Shown here piece by piece: positions 33,357 to 42,083 of a DNA stretch of 64,000 nucleotides. The DNA is taken from positions 1,935,852 through 1,999,851 of the forward strand of contig NZ_LN851186.1 in NCBI RefSeq assembly GCF_001243895.1, given 5' to 3'. Each line of letters opens with the position of its first letter. Within the stretch, counting starts at the first letter, position 1. Source of the DNA: Bacillus testis (GTDB lineage: Bacteria > Bacillota > Bacilli > Bacillales > DSM-1321). A model generated the notes under the pieces. It ran no database searches. It saw nothing but the letters and a program-made list of their open reading frames with translations, and was not told where the DNA came from. Made by a program: the position numbers and the translations under genes.

Positions 33357-33787
33357 ATGTGATTGGGGCAGCAACAAACAAGGAAAAAGGATGGTGCAAC
33401 AATTGCTATAAAAGCTTAAAATGAACTATTCAGGAGGATGGAATTTGCGGAATTTATATAGAGGGTCCAATCGGCGTATTGCTTGGTAGGCGGTTCTGTT
33501 TTGTTTCTTGCTTTTGCTGTGTGTTTTACCAAGGAGAAAAAAGAAAACGAGTGTGAAACTGTAATGGTTTTATACTCGTTTTTTTGTAAAGCTTTCTGCT
33601 TTTTTTAGCGTGTGAGGAATTAAATCGTTTATCAAATTATTAGGTATTGACATAAGATGGCTTGACATTGGAAAAAACGTAACATTTGAAAACCAAGTGA
33701 AGCTAATGCTTATTTAAGCTTGTCAAAAATCCAATAACACTACCGTTGAAATGCTAAGAAGTGCATAAAAAAACTTCACTCAAAGTC
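33357..33787. other. Intergenic with terminator and possible peptide remnant
   Basis: AAAACGAGT (33544-33552) and ACTCGTTTTTTT (33574-33585) form a plus-strand terminator. AGGAGG at 33432-33437 precedes a TTG that opens only 14 codons (MRNLYRGSNRRIAW). Past the stop, hydrophobic codons continue in two frames, so this may be a frameshifted small membrane protein. Support is weak. Confidence 0.45.
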
Positions 33788-34249
33788 TTAATTAAAACGA
33801 GATTCAACTAATTCAATCAATTTATCTGTCATATCACTTGAAACAGTATAGATGGTATTTGTATCTTCTGTTTTCATAAATGTGCTTCTTTGCCCCTTTT
33901 CGCCTAGCCATAAGAATAAACTTTGTTGACTGGCTTTATCGTAAACAATATCCATATAGAATTCAGGAGCAGCTATATCAACTATGCCATCCTCTTTTAC
34001 TGCACTTGAGAAGATGTCCTGAAAGGCTTTAAGTGATTCTTTATCATCAAAAGTAATTTTATTGAATCCTTTTGGTTTTGAAATGCTTACGCTTGTAAAA
34101 TGATTGTCTATTGAAAGTTGGTTATTGTTTTCTGATAAAGATGGCGAATTTACATTTGTTGCGGTAGAAATGTTCTCTTTCGATTGACAACCAAAAAGAA
34201 ACAAAAACATAAAAGCTAAAGATAAAGCTACAAATGTGATTTTTTTCAA
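33788..34249 (-). CDS. Predicted lipoprotein, 153 residues
   Basis: The sequence starts MKKITFVALSLAFMFLFLFG and the lipobox LFGC places the lipidated Cys at residue 21. The mature part begins with a Ser/Asn-rich linker, then a small alpha/beta domain of about 100 residues (ITFDDKESLKAFQDIFSSAV and a TIYTVSSDM near the end). No recognised family. The start is a TTG at 34249 with AGGAGGT eight bases before it. Probably anchored on the outer face of the membrane. It stands alone. Confidence 0.8.
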   Translation of the reverse strand: MKKITFVALSLAFMFLFLFGCQSKENISTATNVNSPSLSENNNQLSIDNHFTSVSISKPKGFNKITFDDKESLKAFQDIFSSAVKEDGIVDIAAPEFYMDIVYDKASQQSLFLWLGEKGQRSTFMKTEDTNTIYTVSSDMTDKLIELVESRFN

Positions 34250-34439
34250 ATCTGTTACCTCCTAATACTTATTACTATTATTCTTATTAGACGAGTAATT
34301 GCTTCTTGTAGTTTCTAAATTAGCAAAGAAAACATAATAATCAAAAACAATAATCCTTACGAAAACAGCCTTAATTTATCAATAAGACCATAAAATGTAT
34401 TTATCGTACAAATAACATTGAATACAAGGAGCTATGTGG

Positions 34440-34520
34440 ATGGAAATCAGACAATATCAAGTTGAAGATGAAATAGGTTGGGTTAGATGTAGAGTCCTAT
34501 CTTTTTTAGATACTGCTTAA
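34440..34520 (+). pseudogene. Truncated GNAT acetyltransferase N-terminus
   Basis: AAGGAG precedes an ATG, and the frame reads 26 residues (MEIRQYQVEDEIGWVRCRVL then SFLDTA) before TAA. This is the typical opening of a GNAT N-acetyltransferase of about 160 residues; the rest is missing. The break is followed directly by unrelated AT-rich DNA, so it appears to be a deletion remnant. Confidence 0.6.
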
Positions 34521-34590
34521 TGTTAAAATAAATGGCTTTTGTACAACATTAAAATTTGTAATTGTTTGTAAATAGAATCATCAACCGTAC

Positions 34591-34640
34591 AAAAAAGGAT
34601 AGAAAGAGCAAAACTGATCTTGCTTTTCTATCCTTTTTAA
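34591..34640. terminator. Bidirectional terminator
   Basis: AAAAAGGATAGAAAGAGCAA and TTGCTTTTCTATCCTTTTT pair almost perfectly around 34612-34620. It ends the minus-strand dehydrogenase operon. Confidence 0.85.
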
Positions 34641-34702
34641 TATTATTTAAGATTTCAAGGTTTATTGTACAGATGGTCCTGAAAATCTCCACGATCAAAC
34701 TC

Positions 34703-36124
34703 TTATTTATACGCATATGTTTGTTTCTGTGGAGGGATATGGATGGCTTGGCCTATGAGCCCTTCAACGGATTCCAGCAGGCTTTCCCCTATGCTTGGAT
34801 GCGCATAAAATAGATCCTGGAGATCGGTTGTTTTTGCGGCCATTTCCAGGGTTTGGGCAAATGTGGAGGATAATTCAACAGCACCGTTCCCGACCATATG
34901 CAAGCCGAGTATGATGTCTGTTTGCTCATCAGCTATGATTTTCACCAGGCCTGAAGATTGGCCCATAATGGCTGACATTCCATTTGCAGCCAACGGAAAT
35001 GTTGATGTTTTGATTTGACAGCCGCTTTCTTTGGCTTCCTGTTCACTCAACCCGGCATAAGCAATGGGCGGAATGCTGTGGACTACTTGGGGCATACAGG
35101 CGGTATTAATCTCTACTGGCTGCCCCGCCAAATACTCAGCTACTGCTTTTCCTTGTTTCAACGCTTTGCTGGCGAGCATAGGGCCGCCAGTTACATCTCC
35201 AATAGCAAAAATGGTTGGAATCGATGTCTGCATGCAGTGGTTCGTCGAGATGAATCCGTCGGTGCTTAATGCGATTCCCAATCTGTCTATGCCGAGTGCC
35301 TCAATCGCAGGGACTCGTTTTTCTTCTAGATACAAATGGGACCCTTTCAATGTAAAAGGCTCGCCGCCATAGGTTGAAAAGGCGGCAGTGACGCTGTTTT
35401 CGCCGCTTGAAATATCTTCTAGCTGCGAAGGGGAGTATAATTTGATTTTGCTTTTTTTCAGTAATCGTGTCAATTCGTTGCCTACTTCAGCATCCAGCTG
35501 GAAAGGGGCATCCAATACTAACGAGATTTTGGAGCCAAAGGTGGAATAGCTCATGGCTGCTTCGATTGCTAAATAGCCATGCCCGAATATGAGTAAATGT
35601 TCAGGAATTGTATCGGGCTGGAATACATCCTGTGAGTTCCAGACGTTTTGCTGTTCAGGATAGGAAGGAGCTGAGTGGCTGCCCGTTGCGATAATGGCTT
35701 TCTGGAAACGGAATACCTCGAAGGCATGGCCTTTTTCGACGCCAATCCGGTCATCCGACAAAAAACTAGCTTCACCGGCGATTACTTCGATTTTATTCGC
35801 TTTGCAAAGCTTCTCGACTCCTGCTCTTAATTGAGCGGTCACTTTTTCCTGATAGTTGCGCAAGGTGGAAAGGTTGAAAGAATGCTGGGGTATTTCCAGC
35901 CCGATGTTTATTAAGTGCTGTAACCCGCTTATGGATTTGGCGGCATGTGTGACGATTTTGGATGGTATGCACCCATTGTTCAGGCAAGTTCCGCCCATAC
36001 GGTCTTTTTCAATCAGAGTGACGGATAAGCCAAGCTGGGCGGCGCGGATGGCAGCGTTATAGCCGCCGGGTCCGCCTCCGATGATGATGACCTCTTTTTC
36101 CTGGACCAATTCTCCTACAACCAT
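34703..36124 (-). CDS. Dihydrolipoamide dehydrogenase (E3)
   Basis: A 473-residue FAD disulfide oxidoreductase. FAD motif VIIIGGGPGGYNAA (about 12-25), the redox disulfide in GGTCLNNGCIPSK (about 44-56), the central NAD domain, IFAIGDVTGGPMLASKA (about 307-323), and the C-terminal His/Glu pair in YAHPSIGESLLE. It reoxidises dihydrolipoyl E2 with NAD. It is the last gene of a minus-strand operon E1alpha-E1beta-E2-E3, directly adjacent to E2. The set is distinct from a typical housekeeping pdh operon by its thioesterase head gene and catabolite control. Confidence 0.92.
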   Translation of the reverse strand: MVVGELVQEKEVIIIGGGPGGYNAAIRAAQLGLSVTLIEKDRMGGTCLNNGCIPSKIVTHAAKSISGLQHLINIGLEIPQHSFNLSTLRNYQEKVTAQLRAGVEKLCKANKIEVIAGEASFLSDDRIGVEKGHAFEVFRFQKAIIATGSHSAPSYPEQQNVWNSQDVFQPDTIPEHLLIFGHGYLAIEAAMSYSTFGSKISLVLDAPFQLDAEVGNELTRLLKKSKIKLYSPSQLEDISSGENSVTAAFSTYGGEPFTLKGSHLYLEEKRVPAIEALGIDRLGIALSTDGFISTNHCMQTSIPTIFAIGDVTGGPMLASKALKQGKAVAEYLAGQPVEINTACMPQVVHSIPPIAYAGLSEQEAKESGCQIKTSTFPLAANGMSAIMGQSSGLVKIIADEQTDIILGLHMVGNGAVELSSTFAQTLEMAAKTTDLQDLFYAHPSIGESLLESVEGLIGQAIHIPPQKQTYAYK

Positions 36125-37318
36125 CTAAATCAACTCCATCATCAATCTATTAGGTTTTTCTATCAATTCTTTGAACAGATTGGTAAACGCGATGGCCGTT
36201 GCGCCGTCGGCAATCCGATGGTCAAATGACATCGATAGATTCATCATATAACCGATGGCGATTTCATCCTGTTCTGTGACGATCGGCATTTTTCTCGTTT
36301 TGTGGAAAGCGATAATGGCCGTCTGCGGGAAATGGATGATCGGTGTTGCAGCTATACTGCCAAGAGGGCCGACGTTACTGACAGTAAAGGTTCCTTTTTG
36401 GCAATCCTTAGCTGTAATTTGGCCGTCTTTCGCTTTTTGGTTCCATCCGGCCGCCTCAGCCGACAATGCCCGCAGTGATTTATGGCCGGCATCCTTGATG
36501 ACCGGCACAAAAAGGCCTTTGTCGGTATTGGCCGCCAAGCCGATATGATGGTCGGGATGAAGGATTATTTTTTCATTTTCGACATCTAACGAACTATTGA
36601 ATATCGGAAATTCCTTCAGGCAAATGACCAGCGCTTTCAGGAAGAATGCGGTGATGGAGATGGATAAGCCGTCTGCTTTCAGATTTTCTTTAAAGGCTTT
36701 CAATCTGGTCATATTTATTTCTTCAAAATGGGTGACATGGGGGATCGTAAACATCGATTCTGTCATTTTATTCGCCGTTTGCTTCCGTACGCCTGTAAAA
36801 GGCACAAAATCAGCATGCTGAGGTGAGGTGAAGTTTGGTGTAACATTTTTAGCAGGTTGTTTTGGCTGTTGTCCGTTTTCTTGTTTACTCTTGATGGCCG
36901 CATACACTTCTTCTTCGGTGATTCTGCCGGAGGGGTCAGTAGGTGTAAGTTCCTCCAGGTTGATGCCATTTTCTCTGGCGATTTTTCGTGTATAAGGGGT
37001 AGCGAGTATGCGGCGCGGCAGTATGGCTGTCGCCGTTTGCCTTTTTTCCTCGCCTGAAGATATTTCTTTATTCGGAACGGGCGCTTCCGTATCGAGGTAT
37101 AGAAGTGTGGTTCCGACCGGAATCGTGCTCCCGACCGGGTACAGGATCTGCTTGACAAACCCGGTAATAGGGGAGGGCAGTTCAGCCACCATTTTATCCG
37201 TCTGCACTTCCACCAATGGTTCATCCGCTTTAACGCTGTCTCCTTCTTTGATGAAGTAGGAAGTGATTTCGCCTTCTGTCATACCTTCGCCGATATCGTG
37301 CAATTTCAATTCAATCAT
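36125..37318 (-). CDS. 2-oxoacid dehydrogenase E2, dihydrolipoyl acyltransferase
   Basis: A 397-residue E2. One lipoyl domain lies at 1-80 with the lipoylated Lys in VQTDKMVAEL (about 43). A peripheral-subunit-binding domain follows at about 115-155 (ATPYTRKIARENGINLEELT). The catalytic domain ends with SMSFDHRIADGATA (His and Asp). ATG at 37318 follows AAGGAGG at good distance; upstream in-frame codons overlap the E1beta gene. The acyl group transferred (acetyl, branched chain, acetoin-derived or arylacetyl) cannot be told from the sequence. Confidence 0.92.
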   Translation of the reverse strand: MIELKLHDIGEGMTEGEITSYFIKEGDSVKADEPLVEVQTDKMVAELPSPITGFVKQILYPVGSTIPVGTTLLYLDTEAPVPNKEISSGEEKRQTATAILPRRILATPYTRKIARENGINLEELTPTDPSGRITEEEVYAAIKSKQENGQQPKQPAKNVTPNFTSPQHADFVPFTGVRKQTANKMTESMFTIPHVTHFEEINMTRLKAFKENLKADGLSISITAFFLKALVICLKEFPIFNSSLDVENEKIILHPDHHIGLAANTDKGLFVPVIKDAGHKSLRALSAEAAGWNQKAKDGQITAKDCQKGTFTVSNVGPLGSIAATPIIHFPQTAIIAFHKTRKMPIVTEQDEIAIGYMMNLSMSFDHRIADGATAIAFTNLFKELIEKPNRLMMELI

Positions 37319-37328
37319 AGAGACCTCC

Positions 37329-38327
37329 TTAGAAAGACATAACGTCAGTAATCGCATGCAAAATACGTTCGGGTGTTGGAAGAAAGTAATCTTCAAGTGA
37401 GAAAAAAGGAACAGGCACATCAAATCCGGTCACCCGCGCGATAGGGGCCTTCAAATATAAGAAAGAGGTATCGTTGATGATGCCTATAAGGTCATTGCCG
37501 AGTCCTCCGTTCGCTTGGGCTTCATGGACAATGACACCTCGCCCTGTCTTTTGGATCGATTGTGCAATCAAATCGGAATCAATCGGCGACAAGGTGAGCA
37601 GGTCGACGATTTCGCAGGAAATTCCGATTTTCTCTGCCATGGAAGCAGCTGTTGTGACGATTGGAAGCATGGCTCCCCAGGCGATGAGCGTTACGTCGCT
37701 GCCTTCTTTCCGGATGCGCCCTTTACCGATTTGCAGTGTGTATTTTTCGACTGGCACATCCATGCGGGAAGAGCGATAAGTGCGCATTGGCTCAAGGAAG
37801 AGGACAGGGTCCGGGTCTTCGGCGGCAGCAATCAGCAGCCCTTTGGCGTCATATGGTGTGGAAGGACAGACTACCTTGATGCCAGGCATATGGGTAAACA
37901 AGGCTTCTGTGCTGTCGGAATGGATTTCCGGCGCGCGGACGCCTGCCCCGTAAGGAGCCCTTATGACCATTGGAGCCGTATAATGGCCCATTGATTTTGA
38001 ACGGATCCGCGAGACATGTGTCATGATTTGTTCATAGGCCGGATAGATGAAGCCAAGGAACTGGATTTCTACGATTGGCTTGAGGCCGGCCACTGCCAAG
38101 CCGAATGCGGTGCCGACTATGCCGGATTCGCTGAGGGGCGTATCGATGACCCGATCCTCGCCAAATGCTGCTTGAAGGCCGTCAGTAGCCCGGAAAACGC
38201 CGCCGTTTTTTCCAACATCCTCACCCATGATCAATGCCGAAGGATCATCGGACAGAATCGTGTGCAGGGCATCTTTGACCGCTTGCACCAACGTAAGCGA
38301 ATGGGTTTTCTTTTCAGTGATGTTCAT
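37329..38327 (-). CDS. 2-oxoacid dehydrogenase E1 beta subunit
   Basis: A 332-residue TPP-dependent subunit. LVQAVKDALHTILSDDPSAL and GEDVGKNGGVFRATDGL open the pyrimidine domain. FLGFIYPAYEQIMTHVSRIR and the C-terminal transketolase-like domain with IGKGRIRKEGSDVTLIAWG follow. ATG at 38327 is preceded by GAGGTG. It overlaps the E1alpha gene end by 14 bases, so the two subunits are made together. Confidence 0.92.
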   Translation of the reverse strand: MNITEKKTHSLTLVQAVKDALHTILSDDPSALIMGEDVGKNGGVFRATDGLQAAFGEDRVIDTPLSESGIVGTAFGLAVAGLKPIVEIQFLGFIYPAYEQIMTHVSRIRSKSMGHYTAPMVIRAPYGAGVRAPEIHSDSTEALFTHMPGIKVVCPSTPYDAKGLLIAAAEDPDPVLFLEPMRTYRSSRMDVPVEKYTLQIGKGRIRKEGSDVTLIAWGAMLPIVTTAASMAEKIGISCEIVDLLTLSPIDSDLIAQSIQKTGRGVIVHEAQANGGLGNDLIGIINDTSFLYLKAPIARVTGFDVPVPFFSLEDYFLPTPERILHAITDVMSF

Positions 38328-39384
38328 AGTTAACACCTCTCAAAAAGTCTTTGAATTGCTGTTTTTGGCGGGAAAGGGAATCAGGCAAATGGTGGTAGGT
38401 ATAGTCAAAAAGATCATCCACAGAAGGCGGAGCAGCCTTTTCCATTTTCATCACGGCTGTTTCAATTTCAGTTTCGATTTCTTTATTCATTAGGGTAATA
38501 GCGTGTTCATCCCAATAGCCAGCATGCTTCATGCATTTTTCTACACGTTCGATCGGATCCGGCTTTTCCCGGGATTTATCTTGGTCGCGGTAACGTGAAG
38601 GGTCGTCGGCTGTCGTATGCGCACCATATCTCCACGTGACAGCTTCGATCAGTGTCGGACCATTTCCCTGTCTGGCTGCTGTCAGCGCTTTTTTCGTTTC
38701 GAAATAAACACAGAAAGCATCATTGCCGTCGATGCGGACGCTCGGAATCTCATAGGCGATGCCTTTTTGGGCGATTGTTTTGCTGTTCATTTGTTTTTCA
38801 ATCGGCACAGATATCGCAATTTGGTTATTTTGGTTGAAAAGGACTAGAGGCACTTGGAAAACACTCGCAAAATTCAATCCTTCATGAAAATCTCCTTCCG
38901 ATGTGGCGCCATCTCCGAAATAGACAATAGCTGCGGCTGAACTGTTTTTCTTTTTTTCAGCCCAGGCAGCCCCTGCAGCGTGGGGGATTTGAGTGGCAAT
39001 TGGCACGGCCGGCGGGAAAATGCGCTTATTGTCCGGGGGCACCAGTCCTTCGAGCCTACCTTGCCAGTATAAGAACAGACGATGCATATCAATTCCGAAC
39101 GTAAGGGTGGCTCCGTGGTCGCGGTAAGTGGGGAAGAGCCAATCATGGTCTTTCAGTGCCAGAGCGCTTCCGACCTGTGCGGCTTCCTGCCCTTCAAAAG
39201 GCGGGTATGTCCCCAGCCTTCCTTGACGCTGCAAGGAAATGGCTTTGCGGTCGAACATGCGGATCCGCTTCATATTTCTGTATAGGGAGAGGGCCAATTC
39301 TTTTGTGATTTGTTCTTTATAAGAATGGTTTACAATGTTGCCTTCTTCATCGATTATTTGTTGCAAAGGAAATTCGGCTAACAT
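38314..39384 (-). CDS. 2-oxoacid dehydrogenase E1 alpha subunit
   Basis: A 356-residue TPP-binding subunit. The TPP motif runs GDGATSEGDFHEGLNFAS through NQNNQIAIS (about 162-200). RYRDQDKSREKPDP follows the phosphorylation-loop equivalent (TTADDPSRYR). The N-terminus IRMFDRKAISLQRQGRLGTY is closest in style to PdhA of Bacillus, but substrate cannot be fixed. GAGGTG precedes the ATG. Operon order is thioesterase, E1alpha, E1beta, E2, E3. Confidence 0.92.
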   Translation of the reverse strand: MLAEFPLQQIIDEEGNIVNHSYKEQITKELALSLYRNMKRIRMFDRKAISLQRQGRLGTYPPFEGQEAAQVGSALALKDHDWLFPTYRDHGATLTFGIDMHRLFLYWQGRLEGLVPPDNKRIFPPAVPIATQIPHAAGAAWAEKKKNSSAAAIVYFGDGATSEGDFHEGLNFASVFQVPLVLFNQNNQIAISVPIEKQMNSKTIAQKGIAYEIPSVRIDGNDAFCVYFETKKALTAARQGNGPTLIEAVTWRYGAHTTADDPSRYRDQDKSREKPDPIERVEKCMKHAGYWDEHAITLMNKEIETEIETAVMKMEKAAPPSVDDLFDYTYHHLPDSLSRQKQQFKDFLRGVNYEHH

Positions 39385-39462
39385 AGGATTTCACCTCAGG
39401 TCTCATGTTTTTGTAAACGATTGAGTTGGTTACCACAATGCGAATCGTACAATTGCTGTCAT

Positions 39463-39870
39463 TTAATCCATTACTGTTCCTTTCGTTTGGGCAAGCTTTG
39501 CTTTAATTTCTTTTTTATCCAAGATGATTTGTGTGACCGTGCCTACGCCGATCATTTCTTTCTCGTTGCGCACTTCCAAATCGGTAACAACTATGTTTTT
39601 GCGGATTTGTGATACGGTGGCTTTGATGGTGATATGCGAATCCACAGGCGACATGCCCATATGCTTGATTTGGACAGAGGCGCCCAATCCTTCTTCATGG
39701 GGTTCTAGATAAGGGAGAATGATTTTCCGTGATGCCCATTCCATGTGGTACACCATGGATACGGTCGAATAGGCCGGATGAATGATTTCACCGCCGAAGC
39801 GGGCGAACATCTCTGGTGTAACAACGGTTTCGATGGTTTCCGAGTGGCCGATGCGTAAGCCTTGTTTCAT
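39463..39870 (-). CDS. FlK-like hotdog-fold acyl-CoA thioesterase
   Basis: A 135-residue hotdog thioesterase. The catalytic triad of fluoroacetyl-CoA thioesterase FlK (Thr, Glu, His) is matched by position: STVSMVYHMEWA has Thr eight residues before Glu, and LGASVQIKHMG carries the His. PYLEPHEEGLG is also shared. FlK-family proteins outside fluoroacetate producers act on other short acyl- or aryl-acyl-CoAs. AAAGGAGGC precedes the ATG. As the first gene of the oxoacid dehydrogenase operon, it may free CoA from the complex's product. Confidence 0.85.
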   Translation of the reverse strand: MKQGLRIGHSETIETVVTPEMFARFGGEIIHPAYSTVSMVYHMEWASRKIILPYLEPHEEGLGASVQIKHMGMSPVDSHITIKATVSQIRKNIVVTDLEVRNEKEMIGVGTVTQIILDKKEIKAKLAQTKGTVMD

Positions 39871-40014
39871 ATAACGCCTCCTTTATAACGGAAATAAAAC
39901 GGGTAGTGTAAAAATGTTTATAGAGTGTAGATCGAATGCAGGGAGTGTTGAATCACTTGAGTAAAGCGTTGCAGTAGAAGTGATAGATGAAGGTATAAAC
40001 GGTACTGAGATGTA

Positions 40015-40028
40015 TGTAAGCGTATACA
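40015..40028 (-). promoter_or_regulatory. cre-like site in the dehydrogenase operon leader
   Basis: TGTAAGCGTATACA matches the CcpA consensus TGWAANCGNTNWCA at 13 of 14 positions. It lies about 25-38 bases downstream of the expected transcription start, where CcpA acts as a roadblock. Confidence 0.6.
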
Positions 40029-40059
40029 TTTTGGAATTGTATAACAGACTTATAACGAA

Positions 40060-40088
40060 ATTTTAGCAAGTTGTAACAAAACGGTCAA
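40060..40088 (-). promoter_or_regulatory. Sigma-A promoter of the thioesterase/oxoacid dehydrogenase operon
   Basis: On the minus strand TTGACC (plus 40083-40088) and TAAAAT (plus 40060-40065) are exactly 17 bases apart, giving a start near 40053, about 180 bases before the thioesterase gene. Confidence 0.75.
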
Positions 40089-40111
40089 CTAATAAAGTGA
40101 AAGTTTATCGA

Positions 40112-40195
40112 ATTCTTACTGGCGCTGGATCTCCCAATTGCACGTTTGTATTTTTACTACCATGTTGAAGTGGGGGCCTTAGCGCCAGTTAGAAT
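40112..40195. repeat. Imperfect 84-bp inverted repeat
   Basis: The outer 15-base arms (ATTCTTACTGGCGCT at 40112 and the complement of ATTCTAACTGGCGCT ending 40195) differ at one base; pairing inside is partial. It lies between a minus-strand hypothetical gene and the promoter of the next operon. It may be a terminator without a clear T-run or a small miniature-element-like insertion. Confidence 0.6.
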
Positions 40196-40245
40196 GGGAT
40201 GAATGAAAAATCAACGTGAAGATCAACACCATTCACTTTGACTTT

Positions 40246-40509
40246 TTAACGCGCATAGGCTTTTAATCGGGGCAGGATGGGCAACAAAATTTCTGCTGCG
40301 ATATAATCCATGTCCAATCCTATAAGATGCTTTCCCTCGAATTCAACGGAACGCGCTTTTTCAGGGTCATTACAGAAAGTAAAAGAGAGGATGCCTTCTT
40401 CTTCATGCATGGATACATATTGGAAATAAAGATTGTGCTCTGACAAAAAAGATTCAAACGAAGAACGCAAGTATTCAAGATTATTCGGATCGATTGACGC
40501 AAAAACCAT
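40246..40509 (-). CDS. Hypothetical protein, 87 residues
   Basis: Not recognised. Small soluble protein beginning MVFASIDPNNLEYLRSSFES, with a hydrophobic strand and a C-terminal helix (AAEILLPILPRLKAYAR). AAAAGGGGTG precedes the ATG. Lies directly after pncB's terminator on the same strand and appears to be its own unit. Confidence 0.7.
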   Translation of the reverse strand: MVFASIDPNNLEYLRSSFESFLSEHNLYFQYVSMHEEEGILSFTFCNDPEKARSVEFEGKHLIGLDMDYIAAEILLPILPRLKAYAR

Positions 40510-40566
40510 ATCATTTCACCCCTTTTACGTATATGGTAGCAAAAAGTCCGGCAAAGCCAAAGGAAA

Positions 40567-40590
40567 GGGACTGCCAAAGCAGTCCCAGTA
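40567..40590 (-). terminator. Terminator of pncB
   Basis: GGGACTGC and GCAGTCCC form a perfect stem with a 4-base loop; on the minus strand it is followed by TTTCCTTT. Confidence 0.75.
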
Positions 40591-40595
40591 TCAGC

Positions 40596-42083
40596 TTATT
40601 CAGTAAAATTGTGTTTTGTTTGCAGTACCATTTGCTTAACCGCATTCTGGACTTCTTCAATATTGAGCATTTTGTTTTCCCAGCATTTTCTGCTTAGATC
40701 GACTGGGTATTCTTGCGGCCTCGAAATGCGCAAATACTCATCCCAAAGCAATGAAAGATTTTCTTTAGCGAAATTCTGGATGCTTTGAAGCGATGGTGTT
40801 TCGTATTTCAATTCGCCTTTATCAAAGATTAGATGATGCAGGTCAACAGCCTCAAAATTGGTTACAAATTTTGAGATATGTGTATGGACCGGGTGGAACA
40901 TATTCAAATGATCTTCTTCCTGAGGGTTTTCGTCTTCCATGGTAATATAATCGCCCTCGGATTTATGGTTGTACTTATTGATGATCCGGTATACTTTCTT
41001 CAAACCAGGTGTAGTGACTTTTTCGGGATTAGCGCTTATCTTGATGGTATCCACCAGCTCGCCGTTTTCATCCTCGATAGCCACCATTTTATAGACCGCT
41101 CCGAGTGCCGGCTGGTCAAAAGCAGTGATCAGCTTAGTGCCGACGCCCCATGAATCAATTTTGGCTCCTTGATTTTTTAAGTTCAAAATCGTATTTTCAT
41201 CTAAGTCATTGGAGGCAATGATTTTGGCATCTTTAAAACCGGCATCGTCCAGCATCTTTCTGGCTTGTTTAGACAAATAGGCCAGGTCGCCGCTGTCCAA
41301 ACGGATGCCCACGAAATTAATTTGGTCGCCGAGTTCCTTGGCCACTTTGATTGCGTTCGGTACGCCTGAACGCAATGTATCATACGTATCGACCAAGAAC
41401 ACGCAATCTTTGTGGCGGCGTGCATATTTATGGAAAGCGGTGTATTCATCCTTGTATGCCTGCACCAACGCGTGGGCATGGGTTCCGGAAACTGGGATGC
41501 CGAATAATTTACCTGCCCGTACATTGGAAGTAGCGTCAAAACCGCCGATATAGGCAGCGCGTGTGCCCCAGATCGCTGCATCGAATTCCTGTGCCCGCCG
41601 TGTGCCGAATTCCATAGCGATTTCATCGCCGACCACATGTTTGATCCGTGAGGCTTTTGTGGCAATCAATGTTTGGTAATTCACAATGTTCAAAAGGGCT
41701 GTTTCGATGATCTGCGCCTGAATAAGCGGGGCGTCAATACGGATCAATGGCTCGTTACCGAAAGCGAGCTCGCCTTCCCTCATGGATAAGACTGTACCTG
41801 TAAAACGGAAATCCTTCAGATAAGCCAAGAAATCATCTTGGTAGCCAAGATTTCGTAAATACTCAAGATCCGATTCAGAAAACCGTAAATCTTTTAGATA
41901 GGAGATGATTTTTTCTAAGCCGGCAAAAATCGCATATCCGTTATCGAATGGAAGTCTGCGGAAATACACTTCGAAAATAGAACGTTTCTCATGAATGCCG
42001 TCCTCCCAGTATGTTTCGGCCATATTGATTTGATAAAGATCGGTGTGTAATGCAAAGCTGTCGTCTTTATAGTGGGTATTCAT
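40596..42083 (-). CDS. pncB: Nicotinate phosphoribosyltransferase
   Basis: A 495-residue enzyme that converts nicotinate and PRPP to nicotinate mononucleotide in NAD salvage. It carries HTDLYQINMAETYWEDG (about 14-30), MEFGTRRAQEFDAA (about 161-174), SGTHAHALVQAYKDE (about 200-214, with the active-site His) and GIRLDSGDLAYLS. The size and all conserved blocks match the Bacillus enzyme. ATG at 42083 follows GGAGGAG; the upstream TTG-initiated extension is not needed. Confidence 0.95.
   Translation of the reverse strand: MNTHYKDDSFALHTDLYQINMAETYWEDGIHEKRSIFEVYFRRLPFDNGYAIFAGLEKIISYLKDLRFSESDLEYLRNLGYQDDFLAYLKDFRFTGTVLSMREGELAFGNEPLIRIDAPLIQAQIIETALLNIVNYQTLIATKASRIKHVVGDEIAMEFGTRRAQEFDAAIWGTRAAYIGGFDATSNVRAGKLFGIPVSGTHAHALVQAYKDEYTAFHKYARRHKDCVFLVDTYDTLRSGVPNAIKVAKELGDQINFVGIRLDSGDLAYLSKQARKMLDDAGFKDAKIIASNDLDENTILNLKNQGAKIDSWGVGTKLITAFDQPALGAVYKMVAIEDENGELVDTIKISANPEKVTTPGLKKVYRIINKYNHKSEGDYITMEDENPQEEDHLNMFHPVHTHISKFVTNFEAVDLHHLIFDKGELKYETPSLQSIQNFAKENLSLLWDEYLRISRPQEYPVDLSRKCWENKMLNIEEVQNAVKQMVLQTKHNFTE

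Noticed and set aside
4148-39870. A fluorometabolite pathway (fluorinase-like DUF62 plus FlK-like thioesterase)
   Set aside because: The two genes are 35 kb apart, differently regulated (Met T-box versus cre-like site), and both families are common in organisms without fluorinated metabolites.
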